A stretch of DNA of 33,047 nt from Minwuia sp. (GTDB lineage Bacteria; Pseudomonadota; Alphaproteobacteria; Minwuiales; Minwuiaceae), in the NCBI GenBank assembly GCA_029213165.1, contig JARGNO010000031.1, positions 10,782 to 43,828 of the forward strand. The letters run 5' to 3'. Each line of letters opens with the position of its first letter. Position 1 is the stretch's first letter. Shown one piece after another: positions 7,031-15,717 of the stretch. Position numbers and translations under genes: made by a program. The notes under the pieces were generated by a model, which worked only from the letters and a program-made list of their open reading frames with translations, had not been told where the DNA came from and ran no database searches.

Positions 7031-7882
7031 ATGGCTGAGATTCGCGAAATGGTCCCCCCGTTCGGCACCCATGGCCTCTCCGCCCCGATGGAACGGTTGA
7101 GGGCCGCGACCGTGCACCTGCCGGGCAACCGGATCGGTCGCGCGCTCAGTTCCCTGATCCGCCGCCTGGTCAGTCGCGGCCCGGACGACCCCATCGACGC
7201 GGAGATCTTCCCCGGCATCAGGACGCGGCTGCGGCCCGGCACCAACCGCTGCGAGAAGCGGGTGCTGACAGGGGCACAGTTCTATGACCATCAGGAACGG
7301 GCGGCACTTGCCGCAGCCTTGCAGGCGTCGGACAGCAAGCCCTTCGTCTTTGCCGACCTGGGCGCGAATGTCGGCCTCTACAGCCTCTGGATGGTGGCCA
7401 GGGCCCGCGCGGCGGGACGGGACCTGCAGGTGCTGGCCGTGGAACCGGACCCGGTGACCCGGTCGCGCCTGCTGGCCAACCTTGCAGCCTCCGGTGCGGA
7501 CAATGTGGAGGTTGCGCCGGTCGCGGTCGGTGCCGAGGCCGGACGCGGCACCATTGTCGAACATGGCAACAATCGTGGCGAGAACCAGGTCGCGGCCAGT
7601 GATCCGTCAGGCGGCGAAGGCTTCGAGATCCTGCCCCTGGACCAGATCTGCGCCCGGCATGGCCTGACCCGGATCGATGCCATGAAGGTTGATCTGGAAG
7701 GACATGACGAGGCGGCGCTACGTGGCATGTTCGAAACCGCGCCGGAAGCCCTCTGGCCCCGGATGCTGGTCGTCGAGGCAGGCAAGGGGGAAGCCAGCCC
7801 ACCCGTCGTGCGCCTTTGTGAGGCGAACGGATATGCGGTCGCAGGCCGCACCCGCCTCAACGCCATCATGCAACGTCACTGA
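7031..7882 (+). CDS. FkbM family SAM-dependent methyltransferase
   Basis: This 283-residue protein has the FkbM methyltransferase domain over about residues 100-265. The SAM-binding motif I is FADLGANVGLYSLW (107-120), the acidic end of strand 2 is AVEPDP, and the family's late signature is MKVDLEGHDEAALRG (218-232). FkbM enzymes O-methylate sugars, polyketides or lipids; the substrate cannot be read from sequence. The first ~60 residues are basic and not part of the domain; an in-frame ATG at 7049 is a possible alternative start. It lies 20 nt upstream of a glutamine amidotransferase gene and probably shares its transcript. Confidence 0.87.
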   Translation: MAEIREMVPPFGTHGLSAPMERLRAATVHLPGNRIGRALSSLIRRLVSRGPDDPIDAEIFPGIRTRLRPGTNRCEKRVLTGAQFYDHQERAALAAALQASDSKPFVFADLGANVGLYSLWMVARARAAGRDLQVLAVEPDPVTRSRLLANLAASGADNVEVAPVAVGAEAGRGTIVEHGNNRGENQVAASDPSGGEGFEILPLDQICARHGLTRIDAMKVDLEGHDEAALRGMFETAPEALWPRMLVVEAGKGEASPPVVRLCEANGYAVAGRTRLNAIMQRH

Positions 7883-7902
7883 CCGGCACGGGAGTTCGGA
7901 CC

Positions 7903-8598
7903 ATGCGCATTGGCATTCTGGAGACCGGTCGCCTGCCGGAGCCGATAGAGGCAACCTATGGCGACTACCCCGCCCTGATGGCCGAATGGCTGCATCCGGC
8001 GATGCCCCATGCATCCTTCACCGGCATCCCGGTGGTCGATGGCGAACTGCCCGACCGGTCATCGGAATTCGACGGTTATGTCATCACCGGCTCCAAGCAC
8101 GGCGTCTATGACGACCTGCCCTGGATCGCCCCCCTGAAACAGTTCATCCGGCAGGCGGCGGTGGCGGAGGTACCACAGGTCGGCATCTGCTTCGGCCACC
8201 AGATCGCGGCGGAGGCGCTGGGTGGTCATGCCGAGAAGTCGGCGCGCGGCTGGGGCGTCGGGCGGCAGAGCTATCGTATCGACCTGGGCGATGGCGTGCC
8301 GGAGATCGGGATGATCGTGTTCCATCAGGATCAGGTGATCAGCCTGCCCGACAATGCGCAGGTCCTGGGCGGCAATGACTTCTGTCCCATCGGGGCGGTG
8401 CGCTATGCCGAACCGGTCATCACCGCGCAGTTTCACCCGGAGTTCACCTTGCCCTTCACCCTGGACCTGCTGGATTTCCGGGCCGTCGAGACCCTGCCGG
8501 CCGAGATTGTCGCACAGGCCCGCCAGTCCCTTGCCGAAACGCCGGAGAACGCCCGCTTCGGTCGCTGGGCAGCACGGTTCCTGATGGGCCAGTCCTGA
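7903..8598 (+). CDS. Class I glutamine amidotransferase (GMP synthase-like)
   Basis: This 231-residue protein is a stand-alone type 1 glutamine amidotransferase domain. The nucleophile elbow is VGICFGHQ with Cys96, and the His-Glu pair is in QFHPEF (His178, Glu180), giving a complete Cys-His-Glu triad. The YVITGSKHGVYDD segment replaces the oxyanion-strand region typical of GMP synthase-like family members. Such free-standing proteins act as amidotransferases or gamma-glutamyl hydrolases on small molecules; the acceptor here is unknown. It follows the FkbM gene by 20 nt and converges with the MFS gene across an 18-nt gap with no visible terminator. Confidence 0.88.
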   Translation: MRIGILETGRLPEPIEATYGDYPALMAEWLHPAMPHASFTGIPVVDGELPDRSSEFDGYVITGSKHGVYDDLPWIAPLKQFIRQAAVAEVPQVGICFGHQIAAEALGGHAEKSARGWGVGRQSYRIDLGDGVPEIGMIVFHQDQVISLPDNAQVLGGNDFCPIGAVRYAEPVITAQFHPEFTLPFTLDLLDFRAVETLPAEIVAQARQSLAETPENARFGRWAARFLMGQS

Positions 8599-8616
8599 GG
8601 AGTCAGGCAGCCGTCA

Positions 8617-9882
8617 TCACTGACGCACCAGGAAGCTGGGAGAACGGCTGTAGCCGCCGCCCGAGAGGACGAAACGGAAGCCGCAGAGGATCAGCAGGTT
8701 GACGATGCCGCCACCGGCAGCAACGGCATAGGACCAGACATAGCTGCCTGCCATGTCGAAGATGAAGCCACCCACCCAGGCACCGACCCCCATGCCCAGC
8801 CAGCCGAAGAAGATGATGATCCCCATGGACCGGGCGGCAATGCGTGCCGGGATCATCATGCGTGCGGTGACCAGGATCGACGACATGTCGCCGGAATAGA
8901 ACAGGCCGAAAACGGCGGCCAGTACCCAGGTGGCCCAGAGCACTTCCACGAACGGAAAGGCGAAGACCAGCAGGGTCTGGCCGAACGACATGATCATCCA
9001 GCCGTTCACCGGCCCCACCATGTCGGCCAGGCGTCCACCCAGGATACGGCCACCGATACCGGCGATCATCAGCACCAGCAGCACACTGGCCGCAGCCTCC
9101 GGCGCGATCCCCCTGTCGGACACCAGGGCAACCGTATGGACAATCGGTACCGCCATGCAGATGCAGCAGAAGAAGGCGGCGGAGCTGAGGAACGGGATCA
9201 CGATGCGCGGTGGCGCGGGCGGGTCCGGCTCGGCGGCAGGTGACGGCGTGCTCCCCACACCGGCCGAGGCGATGCGGGTGGGCGGATCGCGCACCAGCAG
9301 TGCAAGCGGAATGCCCAGCACCAGAAAGCCGACGCCTATCACGGCGTAGGCGGTCTGCCAGTCCCAGGCAGAGATCAGCAGCCGCGCTGCGAATGGCACC
9401 ACCGCCTGGCCGAATGCGCCCCCGGCGGCCATCACGCCGATGGCGAGCCCCTGATTGCGGCTGAACCAGTATCCGACCGTGGCGTAGATCGGCGTGCCCA
9501 CCGCACTGTTGCCCAGCGCACCGAACGCGAAATACATCAGGTAATAGTACCAGAGCGCGCCGGTCAGGCTGAGGGCGAAGAAGGAGATGCCCATCATCAG
9601 CACACCGAACAGGGCGATGTTGCGCGCGCCCTTCCGGTCAGCCAGCCAGCCCCAGATGATGCCGAACAGGGCCGCCGACAGCGCCAGCGCCGTATAGCCT
9701 GCAGATGCTTCCCCGCGCGACCAGCCGAACTCCGCCGTCAATGGCTTCAGGAAGACACCGACGGATCCGACGCCGCCAAACGCCAGGGTCTGCAGGCCGA
9801 ATGCGACCGCCACCATGACCCAGGCATAGGGGTGCTGTTCCGCTGCAGCGGGTGGCGCGCCGCGCGCCGTGTCCCCGCTCAT
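8617..9882 (-). CDS. MFS transporter, monocarboxylate/OFA-like
   Basis: This 421-residue inner-membrane protein has about 12 transmembrane helices. The first loop carries the MFS signature (GWLADRKGARN) and a related motif recurs in the second half (GGRLADMVGP). A Pro/Ala-rich central cytoplasmic loop around residues 205-235 separates the two halves. The opening (WVMVAVAF, GVFLKPLTAEFGWSRGEAS) is typical of the oxalate/formate and monocarboxylate porter branch, suggesting a small organic acid or peptide-derived substrate. Its ATG overlaps the stop codon of the P1 peptidase gene (ATGA), so the two are translationally coupled and the transporter probably handles the peptidase's substrate or product. 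Confidence 0.9.
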   Translation of the reverse strand: MSGDTARGAPPAAAEQHPYAWVMVAVAFGLQTLAFGGVGSVGVFLKPLTAEFGWSRGEASAGYTALALSAALFGIIWGWLADRKGARNIALFGVLMMGISFFALSLTGALWYYYLMYFAFGALGNSAVGTPIYATVGYWFSRNQGLAIGVMAAGGAFGQAVVPFAARLLISAWDWQTAYAVIGVGFLVLGIPLALLVRDPPTRIASAGVGSTPSPAAEPDPPAPPRIVIPFLSSAAFFCCICMAVPIVHTVALVSDRGIAPEAAASVLLVLMIAGIGGRILGGRLADMVGPVNGWMIMSFGQTLLVFAFPFVEVLWATWVLAAVFGLFYSGDMSSILVTARMMIPARIAARSMGIIIFFGWLGMGVGAWVGGFIFDMAGSYVWSYAVAAGGGIVNLLILCGFRFVLSGGGYSRSPSFLVRQ

Positions 9883-10859
9883 GACCGATAGGCCGGGATG
9901 CTGCCGACGGGTTCGGCAAACCAGACGGCACGTGCGACGGCGCGGGCCAGGCAGTCGGCAGCGGCGCTGCCGATCTGGCTGAGCCCCGCCGGATCAACCT
10001 CCCCGCCTCGCCGGGCGGTGGAAAGGGCAAAGACCGTGTCGCCGTCAAAGGGCGTATGGATGGGGCGTATGGCCCGCGCCAAACCGTCCTGCGCCATCAT
10101 GGCAACGCGCCTGGCCTGCCCCTTTGACAGGACAGCGTCCGTCGCAACGACGGCAATGGTCGTGTTGGCGCCGGGCAGCGCGGTTGCCGCGCCGCCATCT
10201 TCGGGCGAGACCCGCCCCGGCGGCGGATTGCCCCCGAACTCACCCGACCGCTCCAGCGCCCAGGCCCAGAATGTGCGGCCATCATCCATGACCACGGAAC
10301 CGGTCGGATTCGCAGCCACCAGCGCACCAACCACCGTGCCGTCATCCATGACCAGTGAAGCCGACCCCAGTCCCCCCTTCAGCGGTCCGGCTGTCGCGCC
10401 CATGCCAGCGCCACTGTTGCCAAGCGCGAAGTCCACGGCCACCGCATCCAGGGCGGCCCGACCAAGCCGCCGGTAGGGTGGGTCTTCGCCCCAGTCCTTC
10501 GCGCCACCGTTCATCAGGTCGAACAGGATCGCCGCTGGCACGATGGGGATGTGGTGGGTGCCGACAACAAAGCCACGCCCCCTGTGCGCCAGCCGGTTCA
10601 TCACGGCGCCAGCCGCATCCAGACCGAAGGCCGAACCGCCGGAGAGCACGATGGCGTCGATCTGCTCCACCAGGTTCTCCGGGTCCATCACGTGAATCTC
10701 CCGTGTGCCGGGGCCACCACCGCGCACATCGGCGGCGGCGACGCAGGGCTGGTCCGGCAGGATCACCGTGACACCGGTTATCGCCGCGCTATCTTCCGCA
10801 TTGCCGACTTTCAGACCGGGAACATCCGTGATCAGATTGCGGGGGCCGGTCTGGGGCAT
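9879..10859 (-). CDS. P1 family peptidase (DmpA-like L-aminopeptidase/D-esterase)
   Basis: This 326-residue protein belongs to the N-terminal-nucleophile-type P1 peptidases, which are made as a precursor and self-cleave before a Ser or Thr. Visible signatures are NLITDVPGLKVGNAED at the N-terminus, VLSGGSAFGLDAA (71-83), the GNSGAGMGATAG block (147-158), and KGGLGSAS (161-168). By analogy with DmpA, cleavage would fall between Gly165 and Ser166, making Ser166 the nucleophile. Family members release N-terminal residues from peptides or beta-peptides. The start at 10859 is supported by an upstream AGGA and by the conserved N-terminal block. The frame remains open upstream, but there it is antisense to ggt. 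It heads an operon with the MFS gene. Confidence 0.9.
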   Translation of the reverse strand: MPQTGPRNLITDVPGLKVGNAEDSAAITGVTVILPDQPCVAAADVRGGGPGTREIHVMDPENLVEQIDAIVLSGGSAFGLDAAGAVMNRLAHRGRGFVVGTHHIPIVPAAILFDLMNGGAKDWGEDPPYRRLGRAALDAVAVDFALGNSGAGMGATAGPLKGGLGSASLVMDDGTVVGALVAANPTGSVVMDDGRTFWAWALERSGEFGGNPPPGRVSPEDGGAATALPGANTTIAVVATDAVLSKGQARRVAMMAQDGLARAIRPIHTPFDGDTVFALSTARRGGEVDPAGLSQIGSAAADCLARAVARAVWFAEPVGSIPAYRS

Positions 10860-10896
10860 GAAGAGATTCCTGCAGCGAACAAGGTAAGGCGGTGCG

Positions 10897-12657
10897 ATGA
10901 GACTTCTTTCGGGCACGGGTGACAAGACCGGGACGACGCAGTGCAGATGGCCAGCTTCGGCACCCCTTGTTGCACGGCTGTTGCTCACATTGCTGACGCT
11001 GGTCGGCCTGTTCGGGGCTTCGGCGCAGGCCGAATTGCGTCGGGAGATGGTCGCCGCCGCCCATCCGCTCGCTGCGGAGGCCGGTATGAAGATGCTGGCG
11101 CGCGGCGGATCGGCTGTGGATGCCGCCATCGCCATCCAGGCCATGCTGACCCTGGTGGAGCCGCAGTCGTCGGGCATCGGCGGGGGTGCCTTCATGCTGC
11201 ACATGGACGCCGCCACGGGTGAGGTAACGGCCTTCGACGGGCGGGAAACGGCACCGAAAGCCGTGACGGCGGACCTGTTCCTGGATGCGGAAGGAAAACC
11301 ACTTGGCTTCTTCGAGGCCGTCGTCGGCGGTCGCGCGGTCGGCGTGCCCGGCGTGCTGCGGATGCTGGAAATGGCGCACCGGAAGCACGGTCTGCTGAAG
11401 TGGGCCGACCTTTTCGAACCCGCCATCGACGCCGCGACCAACGGCTTTGCCATCACCCCGCGGCTGCACTACCTGCTGGCGCGCGACAGCTTCCTGAAAC
11501 ATTCGGAGGTGGCGGGCCGGTTCTACTACCGCGACGGCGAGCCGCTGCCGGTCGGGTACCAGTTGCGCAACAGTGCGCTGGCGCGCTCGCTGGCCGACAT
11601 CGCCTGGAACGGGGCCGATGCGCTGTATCGGGGTCCCATCGCCGCCGCCATCGTTGCCGCCGTGCAGGGACATGCGACCAACCCGGGCAACATGACCCAG
11701 GGCGATCTGGCCCGCTACGAGGCGAAGCAACGGGATGCCGTCTGCACCCCCTACCGCCGCTATCAGGTCTGCGGGATGCCGCCACCAACCTCCGGCGGCG
11801 TGACCGTGGCCCAGATCCTGGGGCAGCTCTACCATCTGCCCATCGCCGATGCGGCACCCGGATCAGCCCGCGCCATCCACCTGATTTCCGAGGCGGAGCG
11901 CCGCGCCTATGCCGACCGTGGCCTCTACCTCGCCGACAGCGATTTCGTTGATGTGCCGGTTGATGCCCTGTTGCGACCGGCCTATCTGAAACGACGCGCC
12001 ACGACCATCGACCCTGAACGCAGCAGCGGTCCCGTGGAGCCCGGCAACCCGCTGGACCACACCTGGAACTTCCAGCCCGGGGCCGACATCAGCCAGCCCT
12101 CCACGACCCATTTCAGCATCATCGACCGGGCCGGCAATGTCGTCTCCATGACCTCTTCGGTAGAGAACGCGTTCGGTTCCCGGCTGATGGTCGGGGGTTT
12201 CCTGCTGAACAACCAGCTGACCGATTTCTCCTTCCGCCCCTCCGATGGCGACGGTCGGCCGGTGGCCAACCGGGTGGAACCGGGCAAGCGTCCGCGCAGT
12301 TCCATGTCGCCGACGATTGTCCTGAACGGTGACGGCAGCCTGCGCCTCGCCATCGGCTCCCCCGGTGGTAGCCGCATCATCGGCTATGTTGCCAAGACCA
12401 TCGTTGCGGTGCTGGACTGGGGGCTGGATGTGCAGTCGGCCATCGACCTGCCGCATCACACCAACCGCAATGGCGACACGGACCTGGAACTCGGCACGGC
12501 AATCGCAGACCGGATGGGTGAACTGACCGCCATGGGCCACAGCATCCGCTTGCGCACCCTGAACAGCGGCCTGCACGGGATCGAGCAGGTGGATGGCGTC
12601 CTGCGGGGCGGCGCGGACCCCCGGCGTGAAGGGGTGGTGCTGTCCGGCGGAAACTGA
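10897..12657 (+). CDS. ggt: Gamma-glutamyltransferase (gamma-glutamyltranspeptidase)
   Basis: It cleaves the gamma-glutamyl bond of glutathione and related compounds, normally in the periplasm. The 586-residue precursor has a hydrophobic signal segment at about residues 24-45 ending ASAQA. The family's SSGIGGGAFM block is at 91-100. The autoprocessing site is PSTTHFS, with Thr403 predicted to become the N-terminal nucleophile of the small subunit, followed by SMTSSVENAFGSRL and the PRSSMSPTIV and GSPGGSRII substrate-binding blocks. Length is normal. The N-region before the signal helix is long, so a later start is possible, although AAGGCGG precedes this ATG. Only 37 nt separate it from the divergent P1 peptidase start. 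Together the two suggest salvage of gamma-glutamyl or short peptides. Confidence 0.95.
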   Translation: MRLLSGTGDKTGTTQCRWPASAPLVARLLLTLLTLVGLFGASAQAELRREMVAAAHPLAAEAGMKMLARGGSAVDAAIAIQAMLTLVEPQSSGIGGGAFMLHMDAATGEVTAFDGRETAPKAVTADLFLDAEGKPLGFFEAVVGGRAVGVPGVLRMLEMAHRKHGLLKWADLFEPAIDAATNGFAITPRLHYLLARDSFLKHSEVAGRFYYRDGEPLPVGYQLRNSALARSLADIAWNGADALYRGPIAAAIVAAVQGHATNPGNMTQGDLARYEAKQRDAVCTPYRRYQVCGMPPPTSGGVTVAQILGQLYHLPIADAAPGSARAIHLISEAERRAYADRGLYLADSDFVDVPVDALLRPAYLKRRATTIDPERSSGPVEPGNPLDHTWNFQPGADISQPSTTHFSIIDRAGNVVSMTSSVENAFGSRLMVGGFLLNNQLTDFSFRPSDGDGRPVANRVEPGKRPRSSMSPTIVLNGDGSLRLAIGSPGGSRIIGYVAKTIVAVLDWGLDVQSAIDLPHHTNRNGDTDLELGTAIADRMGELTAMGHSIRLRTLNSGLHGIEQVDGVLRGGADPRREGVVLSGGN

Positions 12658-12711
12658 GGTGGCCGATCAGCACCCGATTCGCACCAGCCCCGCCGTATCG
12701 GGCCACAGTGC

Positions 12712-12739
12712 TTGACAATACCGGCATCGGGGCTATTTT
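12712..12739 (+). promoter_or_regulatory. Sigma-70 promoter for rpmG
   Basis: A perfect -35 TTGACA (12712-12717) is followed after 16 nt by TATTTT (12734-12739) as the -10. This is the strongest consensus promoter visible in the window and fits a ribosomal protein gene. Transcription would begin near 12746, about 34 nt before the ATG. Confidence 0.7.
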
Positions 12740-12779
12740 CCGGCACCTGAATTCACCGCTTCAGAGCAGGAAGTGACCA

Positions 12780-12947
12780 ATGGCCAAGCCAACCGTCGTC
12801 AAGATCAAGCTCGTCAGCACGGCTGGCACGGGCTACTACTACGTCACCAAGAAGAACCCGCGCACGCTGACCGAGAAGATGGCGCTGAAGAAGTACGATC
12901 CGGTCGCACGCAAGCATGTCGAGTTCAAGGAAGCCAAGATCAAGTAA
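12780..12947 (+). CDS. rpmG: 50S ribosomal protein L33
   Basis: This 55-residue basic protein starts [20 protein letters not shown] and contains [20 protein letters not shown] and the closing [10 protein letters not shown]. Length and sequence match bacterial L33, a small component of the large ribosomal subunit near the E site. It lacks the two CxxC pairs of the zinc-binding form, so it is the cysteine-free type usual in proteobacteria. A Shine-Dalgarno (CAGGAAG) lies just before the ATG. The gene is a single-gene unit with its own consensus promoter and a clear terminator 45 nt downstream. Confidence 0.97.
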   Translation: MAKPTVVKIKLVSTAGTGYYYVTKKNPRTLTEKMALKKYDPVARKHVEFKEAKIK

Positions 12948-12992
12948 CGACCCTTTTGCGGGCGTTCTGATCCGGGTTTGCCGATCTGCCAG

Positions 12993-13020
12993 GGCCGTGG
13001 TGCTTCACCGCGGCCTTTTT
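12993..13020 (+). terminator. Intrinsic terminator after rpmG
   Basis: A 10-bp stem (12993-13002 with 13006-13015, one G-U pair) closes a 3-nt loop and is followed immediately by five T residues (13016-13020). This is a classic rho-independent terminator, placed between rpmG and the convergent HAD gene. Confidence 0.9.
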
Positions 13021-13065
13021 GCGTGTGGTTGAACCATGTCGCGGGCAGGCGCCGACCCGGCCCAC

Positions 13066-13938
13066 CTACCAGTCGAGCATCGCCATGACCGCGCGCGGCG
13101 TGACGCCAGCCTCCGCACAGGCGGCGGAGACAGCATCCGTATCCACGGCCCCGTCCTTCACGAAATCGCCCGCATGGACACCGGAGGCGACGAGGACGGA
13201 GTCGATACCTGCGTCGGTGGCACCCCGGATATCCGTGCGGATGGTGTCACCGATCATCAGGCTGCGGCTGAAATCCAGTCCGTCCAGTTCGCTCCGGCAA
13301 TAATCGTATGCATTGGCGAACGGCTTGCCGAACCAGTGGCTGGTGCCGCCCATGTCCTGATAGGCCAGCGCCAGCGCCCCGGCACAGGGTTCCAGCGTGT
13401 CGCCATGCTGCACCACATAGTCCGGGTTGGCGCAGACCAGTGGCAGCCCGGCATCCAGCACCGCCCGCAGACGCGGCTGATAGTCCGCTACCGTTTCAGT
13501 GGTCACGTCGTCCAGTCCGGCACAGAGCAGGAAGTCGGCGGCTGCGGGGTCTTCGACTTCCTCGAAATCCAGACCGGCCAGGATCGAGCGATCCGCGCCC
13601 TTGCCCCAGAACAGGAACCTGCGCCCGAACGGCGCGCCCTGCGTGACCATGGCATGACGCACCAGATCGCCGGAGGCGACGACCCGGCGATAGAGGTCGC
13701 GGGCAATCCCCATTTTCTGCAGTCGGCGGTCCACGTCCTGTCCCAGCCGCGGCGCATTCGACAGCAGGATCACCGGGCGGGACTGCGCCGCCAGCCCCTG
13801 CAGGGTCCGCAGCGAACCGGGGAACACCCGCACGCCATTGTGGACCACGCCCCAGAGGTCGAACAGGAACGCATCATGCTCCCGCGCCAGGGGTTCCAGA
13901 TGGTCGATGGCTGGCACTGGCGGGGCTGATACGGGCAT
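13066..13938 (-). CDS. HAD superfamily class IIA hydrolase (TIGR01459 type)
   Basis: This 290-residue cytoplasmic phosphatase-like protein contains the four HAD motifs: FLFDLWGVVHNG (24-35, nucleophile Asp27), LLSNAPR (58-64), GKPF (Lys205), and MIGDTIRTDIRGA (228-240, Mg-binding acidic residues). The middle cap domain with LLCAGLDD places it in class IIA (NagD/AraL-like). The branch resembles the alphaproteobacterial family TIGR01459. The second acidic residue of motif I, usually DxD, is replaced by Trp (DLW), as I recall is usual for this branch. It probably dephosphorylates a small phosphometabolite; the substrate is unknown. It lies 61 nt downstream of the adenylating enzyme gene on the same strand. 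Confidence 0.88.
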   Translation of the reverse strand: MPVSAPPVPAIDHLEPLAREHDAFLFDLWGVVHNGVRVFPGSLRTLQGLAAQSRPVILLSNAPRLGQDVDRRLQKMGIARDLYRRVVASGDLVRHAMVTQGAPFGRRFLFWGKGADRSILAGLDFEEVEDPAAADFLLCAGLDDVTTETVADYQPRLRAVLDAGLPLVCANPDYVVQHGDTLEPCAGALALAYQDMGGTSHWFGKPFANAYDYCRSELDGLDFSRSLMIGDTIRTDIRGATDAGIDSVLVASGVHAGDFVKDGAVDTDAVSAACAEAGVTPRAVMAMLDW

Positions 13939-13999
13939 GGTCGGGATATCCTGTAGATGAGGCAGCAGTCACGAAGGTCGTGCGCCTGCGATACAGGTC

Positions 14000-15589
14000 T
14001 CAGCCGTTGCCGTCCAGCGCATCCGCCATGGCCCGCAGTTTCGCCTTCTGGATCTTGATGCCATTGGCCGACTGCGTGGTCGGAAAGGCATCCAGCACGA
14101 CAACACGCGCCGGAACCTTGTAGCGCGCCAGACCCTCCGCGCAGAAGGCGATGACCGCATCCTCATCGAACGCGGCAGCATCATCCGACAACACGAAGGC
14201 GACCGCGCGATTGCGGCCAGCGACCGTGGCACCGACGACCTGCACGTCGCTGACCGAGGGATGATCCAGCACCCGTGCCTCGATCTCCGCTGGGGCAACC
14301 AGAAAGCCACCAAGCCGCAGTACATCCCCCATGCGGGACAGGAAGATGAAACCTCCCTCCGGCGTCAGCTCGGCCAGGTCGCCGGTGCGGATGTAGCCGT
14401 CCTCGGTAATCGTCTCGGCGGTGGCTTCCGGGTTCAGGAAATATTCCATCATCTGCGACGGACCACGCGCCTCCAGCTCCCCCGGCTCCCCCACACCCAG
14501 CAGTTTCCCGCTCTCCGGGTCGCGAACGCGGATCGCCGCCGCGGGTGACGTCAGCAGGCCACCGCCCATGCGGCGCTGGCTCAACGGAGCCTCCGGATCC
14601 CAGTGGGAGTAGAGCGCCTGTACCTCCGACATGCCGTAGACACCCACCAGCGTCATGCCCCGCGCATCTGCCCGTTCCGCAATGTCGTCGAGGGCGGCAT
14701 TGAAGCTGCCGAAGATGCCATAGCGGAACTTCGGGAACGGCACCGGGTCATCGGTCGCGCCCAGCATCATGTTGTACATGTCGTCGGACCCGGCGGTATG
14801 GGTGACCGAATAATCGTGCATCAGCCGCACCGCCTCCGCCGTATCGAAGAACGGCATCACGACGGAGGTCCGCCCGGAGGCCAGCGCGCCCATGATCAGG
14901 GTGAGGCCGAAGACACCGCAGAACGGCATGGGCTGCAGGATCGTCACCCCATCGTCGCGCCAGCCGAAACGGTCGGCAATCTCCAGCGCATGATCGGCGA
15001 TGCTGGACTGGGGATGCAGCACGAACTTCGGTGCCTTGGTGGTGCCGGACGTGGTGAAGATGGCGCAACCGGCAGCCGCATCCGCATGCTCTTCCGTCAT
15101 CTCCGCCGCGCCATCCAGATCGGCATAGGCAACCGACTTCACACCGGGAATGTCGGGCAGGGTGACGGCTGCATCATCCTCCCCATAGATCACCAGATGC
15201 TGCAGACCGGATAGCTGTGCCGGGTCCACGTCGGCCAGGATCCCGGCGAAGTCGATGCCCTTGAAGCCGGGCCAGCAGAACAGCACCTTCGCGCCGGACC
15301 GCCCGACAATGTCCCCCACCTCGATGGCGCGATAACGGGTATTCACCGCCGTCGCGATCGCGCCCAGGCGCGCGCAGGCAAAGAAGGCGGCCAGATAAGC
15401 GGGCGCATTCGGCATCCACAGGGCCACCCGGTCGCCCTGCCCGACACCAAGGTTGGCCAGACCACGGGCCACGCGACGGGAGGCGGCAGCGAGTTCCGCA
15501 TGGCTGACGGGTTCGTCGCGGTAGATCAGCGCCGGGCGGTCACCGGCCCGTTCGGCCGCGATCCCGAGAAATTCAGTCAGATTTGTCAT
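14000..15589 (-). CDS. AMP-dependent acyl-CoA synthetase / ligase (ANL superfamily)
   Basis: The 529-residue protein is a complete adenylate-forming enzyme of the type that activates a carboxylic acid as acyl-AMP and then acyl-CoA. Motifs in order are the P-loop-like TTSGTTKAPKF (179-189), the YGMSE aromatic/glutamate motif, the hinge-region YIRTGDLAE, the C-terminal-domain GGFLVAPAEIEARVLDHPSV, and the C-terminal GIKIQKAKLRA with Lys512 as the likely adenylation lysine. The usual T-G-K before that lysine reads G-I-K, a small deviation. The start at 15589 (MTNLTEFLG) is chosen over an upstream one because the family N-terminus begins there. The acid cannot be predicted. It is divergent from the DUF427 gene. 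Confidence 0.9.
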   Translation of the reverse strand: MTNLTEFLGIAAERAGDRPALIYRDEPVSHAELAAASRRVARGLANLGVGQGDRVALWMPNAPAYLAAFFACARLGAIATAVNTRYRAIEVGDIVGRSGAKVLFCWPGFKGIDFAGILADVDPAQLSGLQHLVIYGEDDAAVTLPDIPGVKSVAYADLDGAAEMTEEHADAAAGCAIFTTSGTTKAPKFVLHPQSSIADHALEIADRFGWRDDGVTILQPMPFCGVFGLTLIMGALASGRTSVVMPFFDTAEAVRLMHDYSVTHTAGSDDMYNMMLGATDDPVPFPKFRYGIFGSFNAALDDIAERADARGMTLVGVYGMSEVQALYSHWDPEAPLSQRRMGGGLLTSPAAAIRVRDPESGKLLGVGEPGELEARGPSQMMEYFLNPEATAETITEDGYIRTGDLAELTPEGGFIFLSRMGDVLRLGGFLVAPAEIEARVLDHPSVSDVQVVGATVAGRNRAVAFVLSDDAAAFDEDAVIAFCAEGLARYKVPARVVVLDAFPTTQSANGIKIQKAKLRAMADALDGNG

Positions 15590-15717
15590 GGCGGAAATTC
15601 TATGGCGCTTCACCGGCGAAGGGAAACGCAACGGGGCCCCGGGCCATGCAACCCTTGCCTGTCACAGCAGCATGCCCCAACCTGCCCCCATCGTCCGCCG
15701 CCGAAGGAGACTCCGCC

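Noticed and set aside
6935-7564. Possible N-terminal extension of the serine hydrolase
   Set aside because: It is antisense to the FkbM gene; the hydrolase family N-terminus and a Shine-Dalgarno are at 6934.
10860-11456. Possible N-terminal extension of the P1 peptidase
   Set aside because: It is antisense to ggt and unlike the family; the conserved N-terminus starts at 10859.
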